Assembly: GCA_964498395.1 (NCBI GenBank)
Contig: CAZCHE010000005.1
Span: 186,001-250,000, forward strand
From: Parapedobacter sp964498395
Lineage (GTDB): Bacteria > Bacteroidota > Bacteroidia > Sphingobacteriales > Sphingobacteriaceae
Length of the DNA: 64,000 bases
Direction of reading: 5' to 3'
Shown here: positions 1-8,326 of the stretch, piece by piece
How the letters are laid out: every line of letters begins with the position of its first letter
Numbering within the stretch: the first letter of the stretch is position 1
Made by a program: the position numbers and the translations under genes
The notes under the pieces: generated by a model
Database searches by the model: none
Seen by the model: only the letters and a program-made list of their open reading frames with translations
Told to the model about the DNA's origin: nothing

Positions 1-2415
1 GGGCTTTCGTTGACATACGGCGAGGTGGGGGAGCTGTTGCTCAACACAACTGATCCAGATGGTGTGCTTACCTATGCGTTCGGCGATGACGACGCGCCGG
101 TGCTCGATTTGGCATACCTTGATGCGGTCGCGGCGCAACAAGCCGGAACGGCTACACTGACGATTGAACAGGAAGAAACAGATAATTTCGAGGCGGCATC
201 CGTAGCGATTGCGGTTACCGTGGCACAGAAAACCATTGCAATTGTGCCGGTGGCTGGCCAAGGCAAGATATATGGAGCGGATGACCCAACGGCGTATGGT
301 TACGATTTGGCCGATGGTGATGCATTAGCGTTTGATAATGAACTGGCGGATATCGTTTCCGCTACCTCGCGCGAAGAAGGTGAGGATGTGGGTGTTTATG
401 ACATCGAACTGGAGTTTGGTGGCGACCAAGCCGCCAATTATGCTATTACTTTTGAAGCGGATAATAATGCCTTTGCCATCACGCCGCTGGAAATCACGGT
501 TGCCGCAGCTGACAAAACCAAAGTATTTGGTACGAACGACCCGGTATTGACCTATACATTCTTGCCGGAGCTGATTGGGGAAGATGCTTTAGAGGGCAGT
601 CTCGACCGCGAGGAAGGGGAGGCGGTTGGGAATTACGCCATCACGCAGGGCGACCTGTCGTTAGGGAATAATTACGAAATTACGTTCGAGCCTGGCATAC
701 TGACGATCACGCCAGCGGGTTACGAAGGCGTTGCTTTCAATGACGGCTCCTTCGTGTATGACGGCACGCAACACATCCTGGAACTGACGGGCGAGTTGCC
801 CGAGGACGCATCGGTGAGCTATACGATCGATGGCGAAGCGGGTAACGGTGCGACGAATGCTGGTACGTATGAAATCACCGCTATCATTGATGGCGGTACT
901 AACTACGAAGACCTTGAACTGAGCGCTATGCTGACAATTACGCCGTTGGAAATAACGGTTACGGCCGCGGACAAAACAAAAATATTTGGTACGGACGACC
1001 CCACATTGACCTACACGTTCACGCCGGAGTTGATTGATGACGATGTATTTACGGGAGCACTCGATCGCGAGGAAGGCGAAGACGTGGGTACGTATACCAT
1101 CATGCAGGGTGACCTATCTGCTACTGACAACTACGTCATCTCATTCGTGGCAGGTACACTGACCATTAGATCGGCTGCATACGAAGGCGTGGAATTTAAC
1201 AACGCTACACATACCTATGATGGCACCGAACACAGGCTTACCCTCACCGGCGAACTGCCCGAGGGAGCCTCGGTTCGTTACGAGAACAACGGTCGTACAA
1301 ACGTGGGTAACCAAACGGTCACGGCCATCATCAATGGCGGTAATAACTACGAAGATATGACGTTGACGGCCGAGCTGACGGTCATCCCACTTGAAATCAC
1401 CGTCACCGCAGCAGATAAGTCTAAAATCTTCGGAGCTAACGACCCAGCGCTGACCTATACGGTTGAGCCGGGATTAATCGGTGACGATGCATTCACGGGT
1501 GGGCTCAATCGGCAGTCTGGTGAGGAGGTTGGTACATACGCCATTACGCAGGGCGACCTGTCTGCCGGTGACAACTACGCCGTCTCATTTGTGGCAGGTA
1601 CGCTGACGGTGTTATCAAGAGGCCTCCGTACCCTCGACTTCCCGCCGCTACCGGAGAAAACAGTTGGCGATGCTGATTTTGAACCCGGTGCTACGGCGAG
1701 CAGCGGAGAGGAAATAATCTACACGACAAGTAATCCACAAGTAGCAGAAATTGTAAACGGTCGTATCCGGATTACCGGAGCGGGAGAGGCCATCATCACG
1801 GCAACCGTACCGGATAACCCAAGTTATGGCGACAGGCCGAGCGCCAGCCAGCCATTGGTGGTACAACGCGCAACACAGCAAATCACGCTGGAAGTGCCTC
1901 CTGAAGTACACCGGGATGGGGGTAGCATCGCGTTGGAAGTATCGGCCAGCAGCGGGCTGGCGGTATCCCTGTCAATAGATAACCCCGAGGTCGCTGAGCT
2001 GGACGGAACCACACTGCGCATCTTGCGGTTAGGTACTGTGCAAATTACGGCTACCCAGGATGGGGATGGCAATTATGAAGCTGCGGAACCGGTGACCCGG
2101 GTCATCCGTGTGGTCGACCCATCGGGCGACCTACCGGTGCGGGTGCATCCCGTGGTGTCACCAAACGGTGACGGCATCAATGAATTTCTGATGATCGAAG
2201 CGATACAGGATTATCCTGAAAACCGGGTTGTGATTTTCAATCGCAACGGCACATTGTTGTGGGAGGCGAGTGGTTACGATAATAATCGGATAGCTTTCCG
2301 AGGTATCAGTACAGGGCAATCGCCCTTGGCAGCAGGTACCTACTTCTATATCGTGGAGGTAAAAGACAACGGAACATGGAAACACAAAAAAGGGTATTTC
2401 GTGCTAAGATATTAA
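1..2415 (+). CDS. MBG-repeat surface/secreted protein with type B T9SS C-terminal domain (5' truncated)
   Basis: The reading frame is open from the first base, so the N-terminus lies outside the window; the TTG at 10 is probably internal. About 800 residues are visible. The first two thirds alternate two beta-sandwich module types of the MBG (bacterial Ig-like) class. One type begins with PLEITV and recurs near 478, 938 and 1381, giving DNA periods of roughly 460 and 443 bases. Two further Ig-like modules follow. The last about 85 residues (SPNGDGINEF, then VVIFNRNG, ending KGYFVLRY) match the gliding-motility-associated type B sorting domain known to direct type IX secretion. An exported, surface-attached or released adhesin-like protein is therefore likely; its ligand is unknown. 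The next gene is a PorP/SprF-like partner, a usual pairing for type B cargo. Confidence 0.85.
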   Translation, partial: GLSLTYGEVGELLLNTTDPDGVLTYAFGDDDAPVLDLAYLDAVAAQQAGTATLTIEQEETDNFEAASVAIAVTVAQKTIAIVPVAGQGKIYGADDPTAYGYDLADGDALAFDNELADIVSATSREEGEDVGVYDIELEFGGDQAANYAITFEADNNAFAITPLEITVAAADKTKVFGTNDPVLTYTFLPELIGEDALEGSLDREEGEAVGNYAITQGDLSLGNNYEITFEPGILTITPAGYEGVAFNDGSFVYDGTQHILELTGELPEDASVSYTIDGEAGNGATNAGTYEITAIIDGGTNYEDLELSAMLTITPLEITVTAADKTKIFGTDDPTLTYTFTPELIDDDVFTGALDREEGEDVGTYTIMQGDLSATDNYVISFVAGTLTIRSAAYEGVEFNNATHTYDGTEHRLTLTGELPEGASVRYENNGRTNVGNQTVTAIINGGNNYEDMTLTAELTVIPLEITVTAADKSKIFGANDPALTYTVEPGLIGDDAFTGGLNRQSGEEVGTYAITQGDLSAGDNYAVSFVAGTLTVLSRGLRTLDFPPLPEKTVGDADFEPGATASSGEEIIYTTSNPQVAEIVNGRIRITGAGEAIITATVPDNPSYGDRPSASQPLVVQRATQQITLEVPPEVHRDGGSIALEVSASSGLAVSLSIDNPEVAELDGTTLRILRLGTVQITATQDGDGNYEAAEPVTRVIRVVDPSGDLPVRVHPVVSPNGDGINEFLMIEAIQDYPENRVVIFNRNGTLLWEASGYDNNRIAFRGISTGQSPLAAGTYFYIVEVKDNGTWKHKKGYFVLRY

Positions 2416-2447
2416 CTATCGGGAGTAAGAAAATTAGATTATCAAGT

Positions 2448-3344
2448 ATGAGAAGGAAGACATGGTTAACCGTATGGGTATCCCTTTTGCTGGGAACCGG
2501 CCTGCAGGCACAACAACCACTCACCCATACGCAGCATGGCCAATTGCGTACGGTGCTGAATCCGGCTGCGAGCCTGATGACGCCCGGCGGCGAGGTATCG
2601 GTGATTGGCCGTAGGCAGTGGGTGGGGATTGAAGGTGCACCCACGGTATTTTGGGGCAGTGGCCATATGGGTTTCCAAAACTTCGGTGCCACGGCAGGTA
2701 TCAACGTGCGCCACGAAAGTTTGGCTGTAGAAAAGCTCACCGAGGCAACTGCGTTTTTTGCAAAGTCTGTACGGATTTCGGAAACGGAATACCTTGGGCT
2801 TTCGCTTAATGCGGGCGTGAGTTACCTGGATGGACGCTTCTCGCAGCTGGATCCGCAGGATCCGGCTTTCCGGGAGGACGTGATGGAAACGGATGCGCTA
2901 GTAGGCTTCGGAGTACTGCTTCACCGCCCGGGGCGCTACTACGTGGGGCTGTCGTTGCCACGACTGATGCTAGGCAACCTAGGGGTGACGGGCGACAGCC
3001 GGTTTAATTTTAGAAATGTCTACCACCTGACGGCTGGAGCGTTGTTCGCATTGGGTGCGGACTTCCAATTCCGGCCATCTCTCCTAGTTACCTATTCGGA
3101 GAGCCTGCGGCCACAAGCCGAGGCCTCCGTGTTGTTTTTCGTCAAGGAGACCTTTGGTGTTGGGCTGAACATTCGGAGTTACGGGGAACTTGCCGGGGTG
3201 GCACAGTTTAACTTCTCCAGATTCGGGCTGGGCTATAGTTATCAGTTCAATCCGAATAACGAACCGCTGAACCGTCGAATAAACAACACCACGCATGAGA
3301 TTGGGTTGAACTATCGGTTTGGCCAAGACGTCAAGCTGCTTTAA
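2448..3344 (+). CDS. PorP/SprF family type IX secretion-associated membrane protein
   Basis: This 298-residue protein has a signal peptide (MRRKTWLTVWVSLLLG, ending LQA-QQ). Its N-terminal pattern (HGQLRTVLNPAASLMTPGG, then RRQWVGIEGAP) is characteristic of PorP/SprF proteins, and beta-strand-rich sequence follows to a GLNYRFG-type barrel end. Family members are outer-membrane proteins that help export or anchor type IX cargo, especially cargo with type B domains. A frame-compatible ATG at 2376 would overlap the upstream gene by 40 bases. The ATG at 2448 is preferred because it starts the signal peptide directly, 32 bases after the upstream stop. The two genes probably form one transcript. 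Confidence 0.85.
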   Translation: MRRKTWLTVWVSLLLGTGLQAQQPLTHTQHGQLRTVLNPAASLMTPGGEVSVIGRRQWVGIEGAPTVFWGSGHMGFQNFGATAGINVRHESLAVEKLTEATAFFAKSVRISETEYLGLSLNAGVSYLDGRFSQLDPQDPAFREDVMETDALVGFGVLLHRPGRYYVGLSLPRLMLGNLGVTGDSRFNFRNVYHLTAGALFALGADFQFRPSLLVTYSESLRPQAEASVLFFVKETFGVGLNIRSYGELAGVAQFNFSRFGLGYSYQFNPNNEPLNRRINNTTHEIGLNYRFGQDVKLL

Positions 3345-3358
3345 CCCCAACGTGGGGT
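3344..3358. terminator. weak shared hairpin between convergent genes
   Basis: ACCCCA-ACG-TGGGGT forms a 6-bp stem right at the end of the PorP-like gene and 43 bases past the gltA stop. There is no good U-tract on either strand, so termination here is only a suggestion. Confidence 0.3.
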
Positions 3359-3400
3359 GCCTTAAATTCAGGGGAGAATAAAGCCAATTGGAGCGTTCAA

Positions 3401-4687
3401 TCAGCGCTGATCCAATGGCACGTAGTCGCGTTCGGTGCTGCCTACGTAGATTTGCCTTGGACGGCCGATAGGCTCCTTGTTCGCGCGCATTTCCTTCCAT
3501 TGGGCAATCCACCCCGGAAGGCGGCCCAACGCAAACAACACGGTAAACATGTCGGTCGGGAAGCCCAGCGCACGGTAAATGATACCGGAGTAGAAGTCTA
3601 CGTTAGGATACAGTTTGCGGTCTACGAAGTATTGGTCTTTCAACGCGGCTGCTTCCAATTCCTTGGCGATGTCCAATACCGGGTCATTGATGCCCAATTT
3701 TTCCAATACCTCGTCACACGCCTGCTTGATGATCTTAGCCCGAGGATCAAAGTTCTTGTACACCCGGTGGCCGAAGCCCATCAGGCGGAAAGGATCATTT
3801 TTATCCTTCGCTTTTGCTAGCCATTTCGCGCTATCGCCACCATCGTTCTTGATGTTTTCCAACATTTCGATGACTGCTTGGTTAGCACCGCCGTGCAATG
3901 GCCCCCACAGCGCGGAAATCCCGGCAGCGATGGAAGCATAGAGGTTGGCATTGGAGGAACCGACGATGCGGACGGTAGACGTAGAACAGTTTTGTTCGTG
4001 GTCGGCATGCAAAATCAGGAGTTTGTGCATGGCACTCACTACCGACTTATCAATCGTGATGTCTTCCGTGAGTTGGCCAAAGGTCATGTTCAGGAAGTTG
4101 TGCACATAGTTCAGCTTATTCTTGGGGTAAATGACCGGATGACCAAGTGATTTTTTATATATCCATGAAACAATCGTTGGCATTTTGGCCAACAGTTTGA
4201 TAATCGTCAGCTCTTCTTCCTCTTCACTGGGGTTAGGGTTAAGCGACTCGGGGTAAAATGCCGATAGTGCCCCTACCAAACAGGACAATTGGCCCATGGG
4301 ATGCGACTTTGACGGGAATCCATCAAAGAATTTCTTCATGTCCTCATGGATCAACGTGTGCCGGCTGATTTTATTCCGAAAATCCAACAAGGCTTCGGAC
4401 GAAGGTAATTCGCCATATATCAAGAGGTAGGCTACCTCCAAAAAAGTCGATTGTTCGGCCAATTGTTCAATCGGATAACCTCGGTAGCGCAGGATGCCCG
4501 TTTCCCCGTCCAAAAACGTAATACCACTCTTCGTGGCTCCAGTGTTTTTAAAACCGGTATCGAGGGTAATGGCTCCCGATACATCACGCAGCTTCGAAAT
4601 ATCGATGCCTTGTTCGTTTTCGCTGCCCGTGATGACAGGTAATTCGTGAGATTTTCCGTTGATTGATATTGACGCTATTTCTGACAT
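3401..4687 (-). CDS. gltA: Citrate synthase
   Basis: Condenses acetyl-CoA and oxaloacetate to citrate, the entry step of the TCA cycle, in the cytoplasm. The 428-residue length fits the hexameric type II bacterial enzyme. The catalytic triad is visible: His265 in GPLHGGANQ, His307 in GFGHRVYKNFDPR and Asp364 in NVDFYSG. The HADHEQNCSTS substrate-binding segment lies near residues 227-237. The ATG at 4687 starts the typical N-terminal beta domain. The gene is monocistronic, convergent with the PorP-like gene and divergent from blaI-like, with its own TACATTTG promoter upstream. Aconitase is encoded far away in the same window (42.0 kb), so the two TCA steps are not in one operon. Confidence 0.97.
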   Translation of the reverse strand: MSEIASISINGKSHELPVITGSENEQGIDISKLRDVSGAITLDTGFKNTGATKSGITFLDGETGILRYRGYPIEQLAEQSTFLEVAYLLIYGELPSSEALLDFRNKISRHTLIHEDMKKFFDGFPSKSHPMGQLSCLVGALSAFYPESLNPNPSEEEEELTIIKLLAKMPTIVSWIYKKSLGHPVIYPKNKLNYVHNFLNMTFGQLTEDITIDKSVVSAMHKLLILHADHEQNCSTSTVRIVGSSNANLYASIAAGISALWGPLHGGANQAVIEMLENIKNDGGDSAKWLAKAKDKNDPFRLMGFGHRVYKNFDPRAKIIKQACDEVLEKLGINDPVLDIAKELEAAALKDQYFVDRKLYPNVDFYSGIIYRALGFPTDMFTVLFALGRLPGWIAQWKEMRANKEPIGRPRQIYVGSTERDYVPLDQR

Positions 4688-4707
4688 AATTTTTTTCGGA
4701 TGAATTG

Positions 4708-4715
4708 CAAATGTA
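4708..4715 (-). promoter_or_regulatory. -7 promoter element of gltA
   Basis: Read on the minus strand this is TACATTTG, a match to the Bacteroidota TAnnTTTG element, 20 bases upstream of the gltA start. The -33 region is only T-rich. Confidence 0.55.
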
Positions 4716-4896
4716 AGTAAATTGACAAAATAATAAAGCGTTTGAACATAATATTGTTGCCATTTTTGTGTTAAAATTAGGTTTTGTTTACATGAATTTT
4801 AACCATTGCTGCCACTTTCGGTATACCGGTTTAATCGATGCCGACCCGTCTGCTGATAAAATAATTTTGGCAAGGGCTTGTTTGTTTACGTATTTT

Positions 4897-4910
4897 TCGT
4901 AATTTTACGA
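4897..4910. promoter_or_regulatory. candidate operator dyad for the BlaI-like repressor
   Basis: TCGTAA-TT-TTACGA is a perfect dyad 13 bases before the BlaI-like start codon. It is flanked by TTACGTA (4887 on) and AACGTA (about 4915-4920), which repeat the half-site idea. BlaI/MecI proteins repress their own operons through dyads, so autoregulation is a reasonable inference. No classic BlaI consensus (TACA/TGTA) is present. Confidence 0.4.
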
Positions 4911-4923
4911 CATAAACGTATCC

Positions 4924-5292
4924 ATGATGGAAAAACTAACGATTCAAGAAGAGGAAGCCATGCAATTGATATGGCGTAACCGCGGCGGGTTCATCAAAGA
5001 ATTGCTGGATAGTATGCCAGGTGAGAAAGTGCCGTATACGACTTTGGCTTCCACGATCAAGAACTTGCAACGCAAAGGGTATGTAAAGGCGGTGAAATAT
5101 GCCAATGCCTACCGCTACGAAGCACTTGTAGACGAAGAAAACTACACAAAGTTATTCATGAATGGGTTTGTAAGTGATTACTTCAAAAATTCGTACAAGG
5201 AATTGGTGAGCTTCTTCGCGAAGGAAGATAAGATCAGTGCCGACGAACTGGATGAGGTCATTCGGATGATCAAGGAAAACAAAAGCAAATAG
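4924..5292 (+). CDS. BlaI/MecI/CopY family transcriptional repressor
   Basis: This 122-residue protein has the BlaI winged-helix layout: an N-terminal helix (LTIQEEEAMQLIWRN), a recognition region (YTTLASTIKNLQRKGYVK) and a C-terminal dimerisation part. In this family the repressor is inactivated by proteolysis triggered by a membrane M56 sensor peptidase. The gene for such a sensor follows after only 2 bases, so they form an operon. A second ATG lies at 4927; either could be used. The signal is unknown: in Bacteroidota such pairs are widespread and are not by themselves evidence of beta-lactam resistance. A dyad just upstream may be its operator. Confidence 0.9.
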   Translation: MMEKLTIQEEEAMQLIWRNRGGFIKELLDSMPGEKVPYTTLASTIKNLQRKGYVKAVKYANAYRYEALVDEENYTKLFMNGFVSDYFKNSYKELVSFFAKEDKISADELDEVIRMIKENKSK

Positions 5293-5294
5293 CT

Positions 5295-6875
5295 ATGCCT
5301 GAGATGATTCTATACTTGCTAAAAGCAAATCTGTCCATCGGCTTGTTTTATCTGGGTTATCGATTGCTGTTGCGTAAATTGACATTTTACAACCTCAACC
5401 GGTTTTATCTCTTGTTTGCATTGGTTTTCTCGGTGGTCTATCCCATGGTGGATGTCAACGCATGGTTGGCCGAGCAGCCGGACATTTCGTTGGAGGCCAT
5501 GTATATCATGCCGGATTGGGAGCAAGTGCCTGCCAATACGGTTGTCTTTTGGCCTTATTTGACGGCATTTTTTTTGGTGGGCGTGGCTTATTTCGCGATC
5601 CGGCTATGCATTCGGTTAGGCAGTCTGTGGCATATCCATCGGGCCTCGCGTTCGGAGACGTGGCGGGTTTTCCGTTATCGCCAGGTATTTGGGAACGTGA
5701 CGCCCTTTTCGTTTTGGCGGCACATTTACCTGAATATCCATCACCACGAGGAAAACGAATTGGGTGAGATTTTCGAGCATGAACAAATCCATGTGAATGA
5801 ATTGCATACGCTGGATGTGCTATTGGTGGAACTGTGCAGCGTGTTATGCTGGTTTAATCCGGGGGCTTGGTTCATGCGGCACGCGGTGCATGAAAACCTA
5901 GAGTTTATTACGGATAGGCGGGTGCTGCAGCGTGGGGTGGATAAGAAAGCGTACCAATATAGTTTATTGAAGGTGGGGGTGCCGCATGGTGCGCATTCGG
6001 GCATGGGTACCCATTTCAACTTCAAAAGCCTCAAACGACGAATTATGATGATGAACAAGCAACGGTCGTCATCACTGCAGTTGAGCAAGTATGTGCTCGC
6101 CATTCCCGTCATTGCCGTTTGCATACTGGTGTTTACGGTAAGCAAAGCCTACCAACGGGAGGAAGGAGATCGCCGGATAGATCAATCGGCGGAACAGCCC
6201 GTGCATCCGGAAGTAGTCATCCGCGGTGATGTATTGGAAGAACCGCTGGTTGAAAAGCAGCCCGAGGCCAGCCAACGTGAGGAAGAAACGATAGCGTCTG
6301 CAATCACTGATAGTACCAAAGTCGTTAAACTAAAAGGAGCATCAGGTTCGGATAAGAACCCCCTGTACGTCGTAGATGGGAAACCGATGGCGTCAGGTGA
6401 TGACATTTCTTCCTTGGACCCCAATACGATTGAAAGTATCACCGTGCTCAAGGATAAACCGGCTACAGTGGCCTATGGCGCCAAAGGGGTTAATGGTGTA
6501 ATCGTGATCACTACGAAAAAGAACACCGCACAAGCGCTGCGTGCAGACACGTCGACCAACCACCAAGAGAAAACCGGAGAGGGGCAATCGATTCGGATAG
6601 TCGGGGTAAAGAAGCGGGATGATGCGGAGGCTGATAAAGGGATCGTCTCTTTTCGTGCTGATTCGATGGCCTTTTTGGGAACGTCAACAGAGACGGCTGG
6701 GGATTTTAACGAGGTATTGATTATCGTCGACGGAAAGGAGACGAGTGCGGCTGCGTTTAAGCAGCTTTCACCACTGGATGTGGAAGTAATCAATGTGCTG
6801 AAGGATAAGCATGCCACCGATAAATATGGTGAGAAAGGGGCAAAAGGCGTGATCGAAGTGACCACTAAAAAATAA
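5295..6875 (+). CDS. M56 (BlaR1-like) membrane metallopeptidase with two TonB-plug-like C-terminal modules
   Basis: This 526-residue protein is the membrane partner of the adjacent repressor. Residues 5-110 carry three hydrophobic segments. The zinc motif HEQIH lies at 162-166, with the downstream acidic motif near 200 (HENLEFITDRRV). A further membrane segment spans about 265-283. The C-terminal half, presumably periplasmic, lacks the penicillin-binding sensor of BlaR1. It holds two repeats (about 355-409 and 470-526) of the pattern V-V/I-DGK, then IESITVLKDK or VEVINVLKDK, then AYGAKGVNGVIVITTKK. That is the signature of TonB-dependent receptor plug domains, as in the SusC protein at 48.9 kb. 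Such fusions are known in Bacteroidota but their function is unsettled. A role in sensing an envelope or outer-membrane state is inferred. Confidence 0.88.
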   Translation: MPEMILYLLKANLSIGLFYLGYRLLLRKLTFYNLNRFYLLFALVFSVVYPMVDVNAWLAEQPDISLEAMYIMPDWEQVPANTVVFWPYLTAFFLVGVAYFAIRLCIRLGSLWHIHRASRSETWRVFRYRQVFGNVTPFSFWRHIYLNIHHHEENELGEIFEHEQIHVNELHTLDVLLVELCSVLCWFNPGAWFMRHAVHENLEFITDRRVLQRGVDKKAYQYSLLKVGVPHGAHSGMGTHFNFKSLKRRIMMMNKQRSSSLQLSKYVLAIPVIAVCILVFTVSKAYQREEGDRRIDQSAEQPVHPEVVIRGDVLEEPLVEKQPEASQREEETIASAITDSTKVVKLKGASGSDKNPLYVVDGKPMASGDDISSLDPNTIESITVLKDKPATVAYGAKGVNGVIVITTKKNTAQALRADTSTNHQEKTGEGQSIRIVGVKKRDDAEADKGIVSFRADSMAFLGTSTETAGDFNEVLIIVDGKETSAAAFKQLSPLDVEVINVLKDKHATDKYGEKGAKGVIEVTTKK

Positions 6876-6909
6876 CGGCTTCACGGGGTTGCCACATCTG
6901 TATAGGCGG

Positions 6910-7476
6910 TTACTTGTTGAATTGGTTCATGGTTAGCTCCACCCCGACATTGATAAAGCTATTGATGACTTGAACGGAGCGCTCGATAAGCGCTGGCAAT
7001 TCTAGGAGTTCGTCATTGTCAAATCCGCTTAATACGTAATCTACCTGTCTGCCTTTAGGAAAATTATCGCCCACACCGAATCGTAAGCGGGGATAGCCTT
7101 GGCCTCCGCAAAGGGTTTCGATGCTTTTCAGCCCGTTATGCCCGGCACTGCTTCCTTTGGGGCGCAACCTGAGTTTGCCGAATGGGAGGGCAATTTCATC
7201 CACGATGACTAGGATGTTTTCCAAGGGTATTTTCAGCTCATGCATCCAATAATTCACGGCTTTCCCACTGAGGTTCATGTAGGTGGTGGGTTTGATGACG
7301 TAGACGCTGTTGCCGCGTTGGCGATACTCGGCGTAGTACGCATACCGGAGTGTGGAGAAGGTTGCCCCAGCTTGTTTTGTCAATTCGTCTGCCACCATGA
7401 AGCCGATGTTGTGGCGCGTATCTGCATATTCTGTACCGATATTTCCAAGTCCTACGATCAGGTATTTTTTTGCCAT
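6910..7476 (-). CDS. pth: Peptidyl-tRNA hydrolase
   Basis: Cleaves peptidyl-tRNA released from stalled ribosomes, recycling tRNA. The 188 residues match the bacterial Pth family length. Catalytic and substrate residues are in place: His22 in TRHNIGF, Asn68 in YMNLSG, Asp93 in VDEIALPFG and Asn114 in AGHNGLK. Gene order (prs, then L25, then pth on the same strand) is a conserved arrangement. A strong terminator lies between the L25 gene and pth, so pth may depend on partial read-through or its own weak promoter in 7477-7516. Confidence 0.96.
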   Translation of the reverse strand: MAKKYLIVGLGNIGTEYADTRHNIGFMVADELTKQAGATFSTLRYAYYAEYRQRGNSVYVIKPTTYMNLSGKAVNYWMHELKIPLENILVIVDEIALPFGKLRLRPKGSSAGHNGLKSIETLCGGQGYPRLRFGVGDNFPKGRQVDYVLSGFDNDELLELPALIERSVQVINSFINVGVELTMNQFNK

Positions 7477-7516
7477 ATCCCTGCAAACATACTAATATTT
7501 AACGTACTGCAAACAA

Positions 7517-7546
7517 AAAAGCACCAGCCTACAAGCTGGTGCTTTT
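7517..7546 (-). terminator. Rho-independent terminator after the L25 gene
   Basis: A 12-bp stem (AAAAGCACCAGC / GCTGGTGCTTTT) with a 6-base loop. On the minus strand it is followed by a run of T (bases 7511-7520 read as T-rich). It lies 41 bases past the L25 stop and 41 bases before the pth start. Confidence 0.85.
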
Positions 7547-7586
7547 CGTGTGTTTATTGACCTCGGTTTTTAGGCCGTGGCTTGTA

Positions 7587-8177
7587 TTATTTTTTCTTTT
7601 CAGCCTTGGCTGCTTCTTGCTCTGCTTGGCGCAATGCACGTGACATGATCACGGAAACGATGGTGTCGTCTGCATTGTTAAGCACTTTGGCATTCTCCAA
7701 TTTGATTTCACCCACGCGTACAGATTTGCCCACTTCCAAGCTTCCGAGGCTTACCTCGATATGTTGGGGAAGGTTTGCTGGAATCGCTTTCACCCGGAGT
7801 TGACGTAACTTCTGTACCAATTTACCACCCATTTTCACACCGGGAGACGTACCGGTAAGTTTGATAGGCACGTTCACAGACACTTCTTTGCCGTCATTTA
7901 ACTCTAGGAAGTCAATGTGGCGAACTTGGTCTGTCAATGGATGGAATTGGGCGTCTTGGACGATGGCTTGGAATTTCTGGCCGTCGATATCCAAATCGAT
8001 GAAATGAATGTCCGGAGTATAGAGCACCGGCTTCAAATCAGTTGCGGATACGGCAAAGTGGTACTGCGCTTGACCACCATAGAGCACCGCAGGCACCTTG
8101 CCTTCGTAACGTAGCTCTTTCGCATCTCTTTTCCCTACGTTCTTTCTAGAAGAACCGCTAATAGCAATTGATTTCAT
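7587..8177 (-). CDS. rplY: 50S ribosomal protein L25 / general stress protein Ctc
   Basis: Binds 5S rRNA in the large ribosomal subunit. At 196 residues it is the long two-domain TL5/Ctc form rather than the short E. coli L25: the N-terminal 5S-binding domain (AISGSSRKNVGKRDAKELR) is followed by a beta-rich domain (VNVPIKLTGTSPGVKMGG) and a short Ala/Glu/Lys tail. The frame stays open to an ATG at 8222, but the ATG at 8177 begins the conserved MKSIAISG start. The TAnnTTTG promoter at 8210-8217 lies between the two candidates, which rules the upstream one out. The gene sits between prs and pth. Confidence 0.95.
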   Translation of the reverse strand: MKSIAISGSSRKNVGKRDAKELRYEGKVPAVLYGGQAQYHFAVSATDLKPVLYTPDIHFIDLDIDGQKFQAIVQDAQFHPLTDQVRHIDFLELNDGKEVSVNVPIKLTGTSPGVKMGGKLVQKLRQLRVKAIPANLPQHIEVSLGSLEVGKSVRVGEIKLENAKVLNNADDTIVSVIMSRALRQAEQEAAKAEKKK

Positions 8178-8209
8178 GTTAATTGTTATGATTAAATAAA
8201 TTAAGGCCG

Positions 8210-8217
8210 CAAAGGTA
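8210..8217 (-). promoter_or_regulatory. -7 promoter element of the L25 gene
   Basis: TACCTTTG on the minus strand, 32 bases upstream of the chosen start. The same octamer precedes rplU (62401). Confidence 0.55.
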
Positions 8218-8326
8218 AGCAAATAAATACGAAGTACGAAATTTGAAATGCGAAGTTAACAATTGCGATCGGCAAGGGGTAAGTAACGCAAAAATAGCGC
8301 TGTCGTACCGTTGCTTCACGGCTTAC

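Noticed and set aside
1..2415. CRISPR-like regular repeats
   Set aside because: The repeats are about 450-base protein-coding modules that diverge; there is no short repeat-spacer array anywhere in the window.
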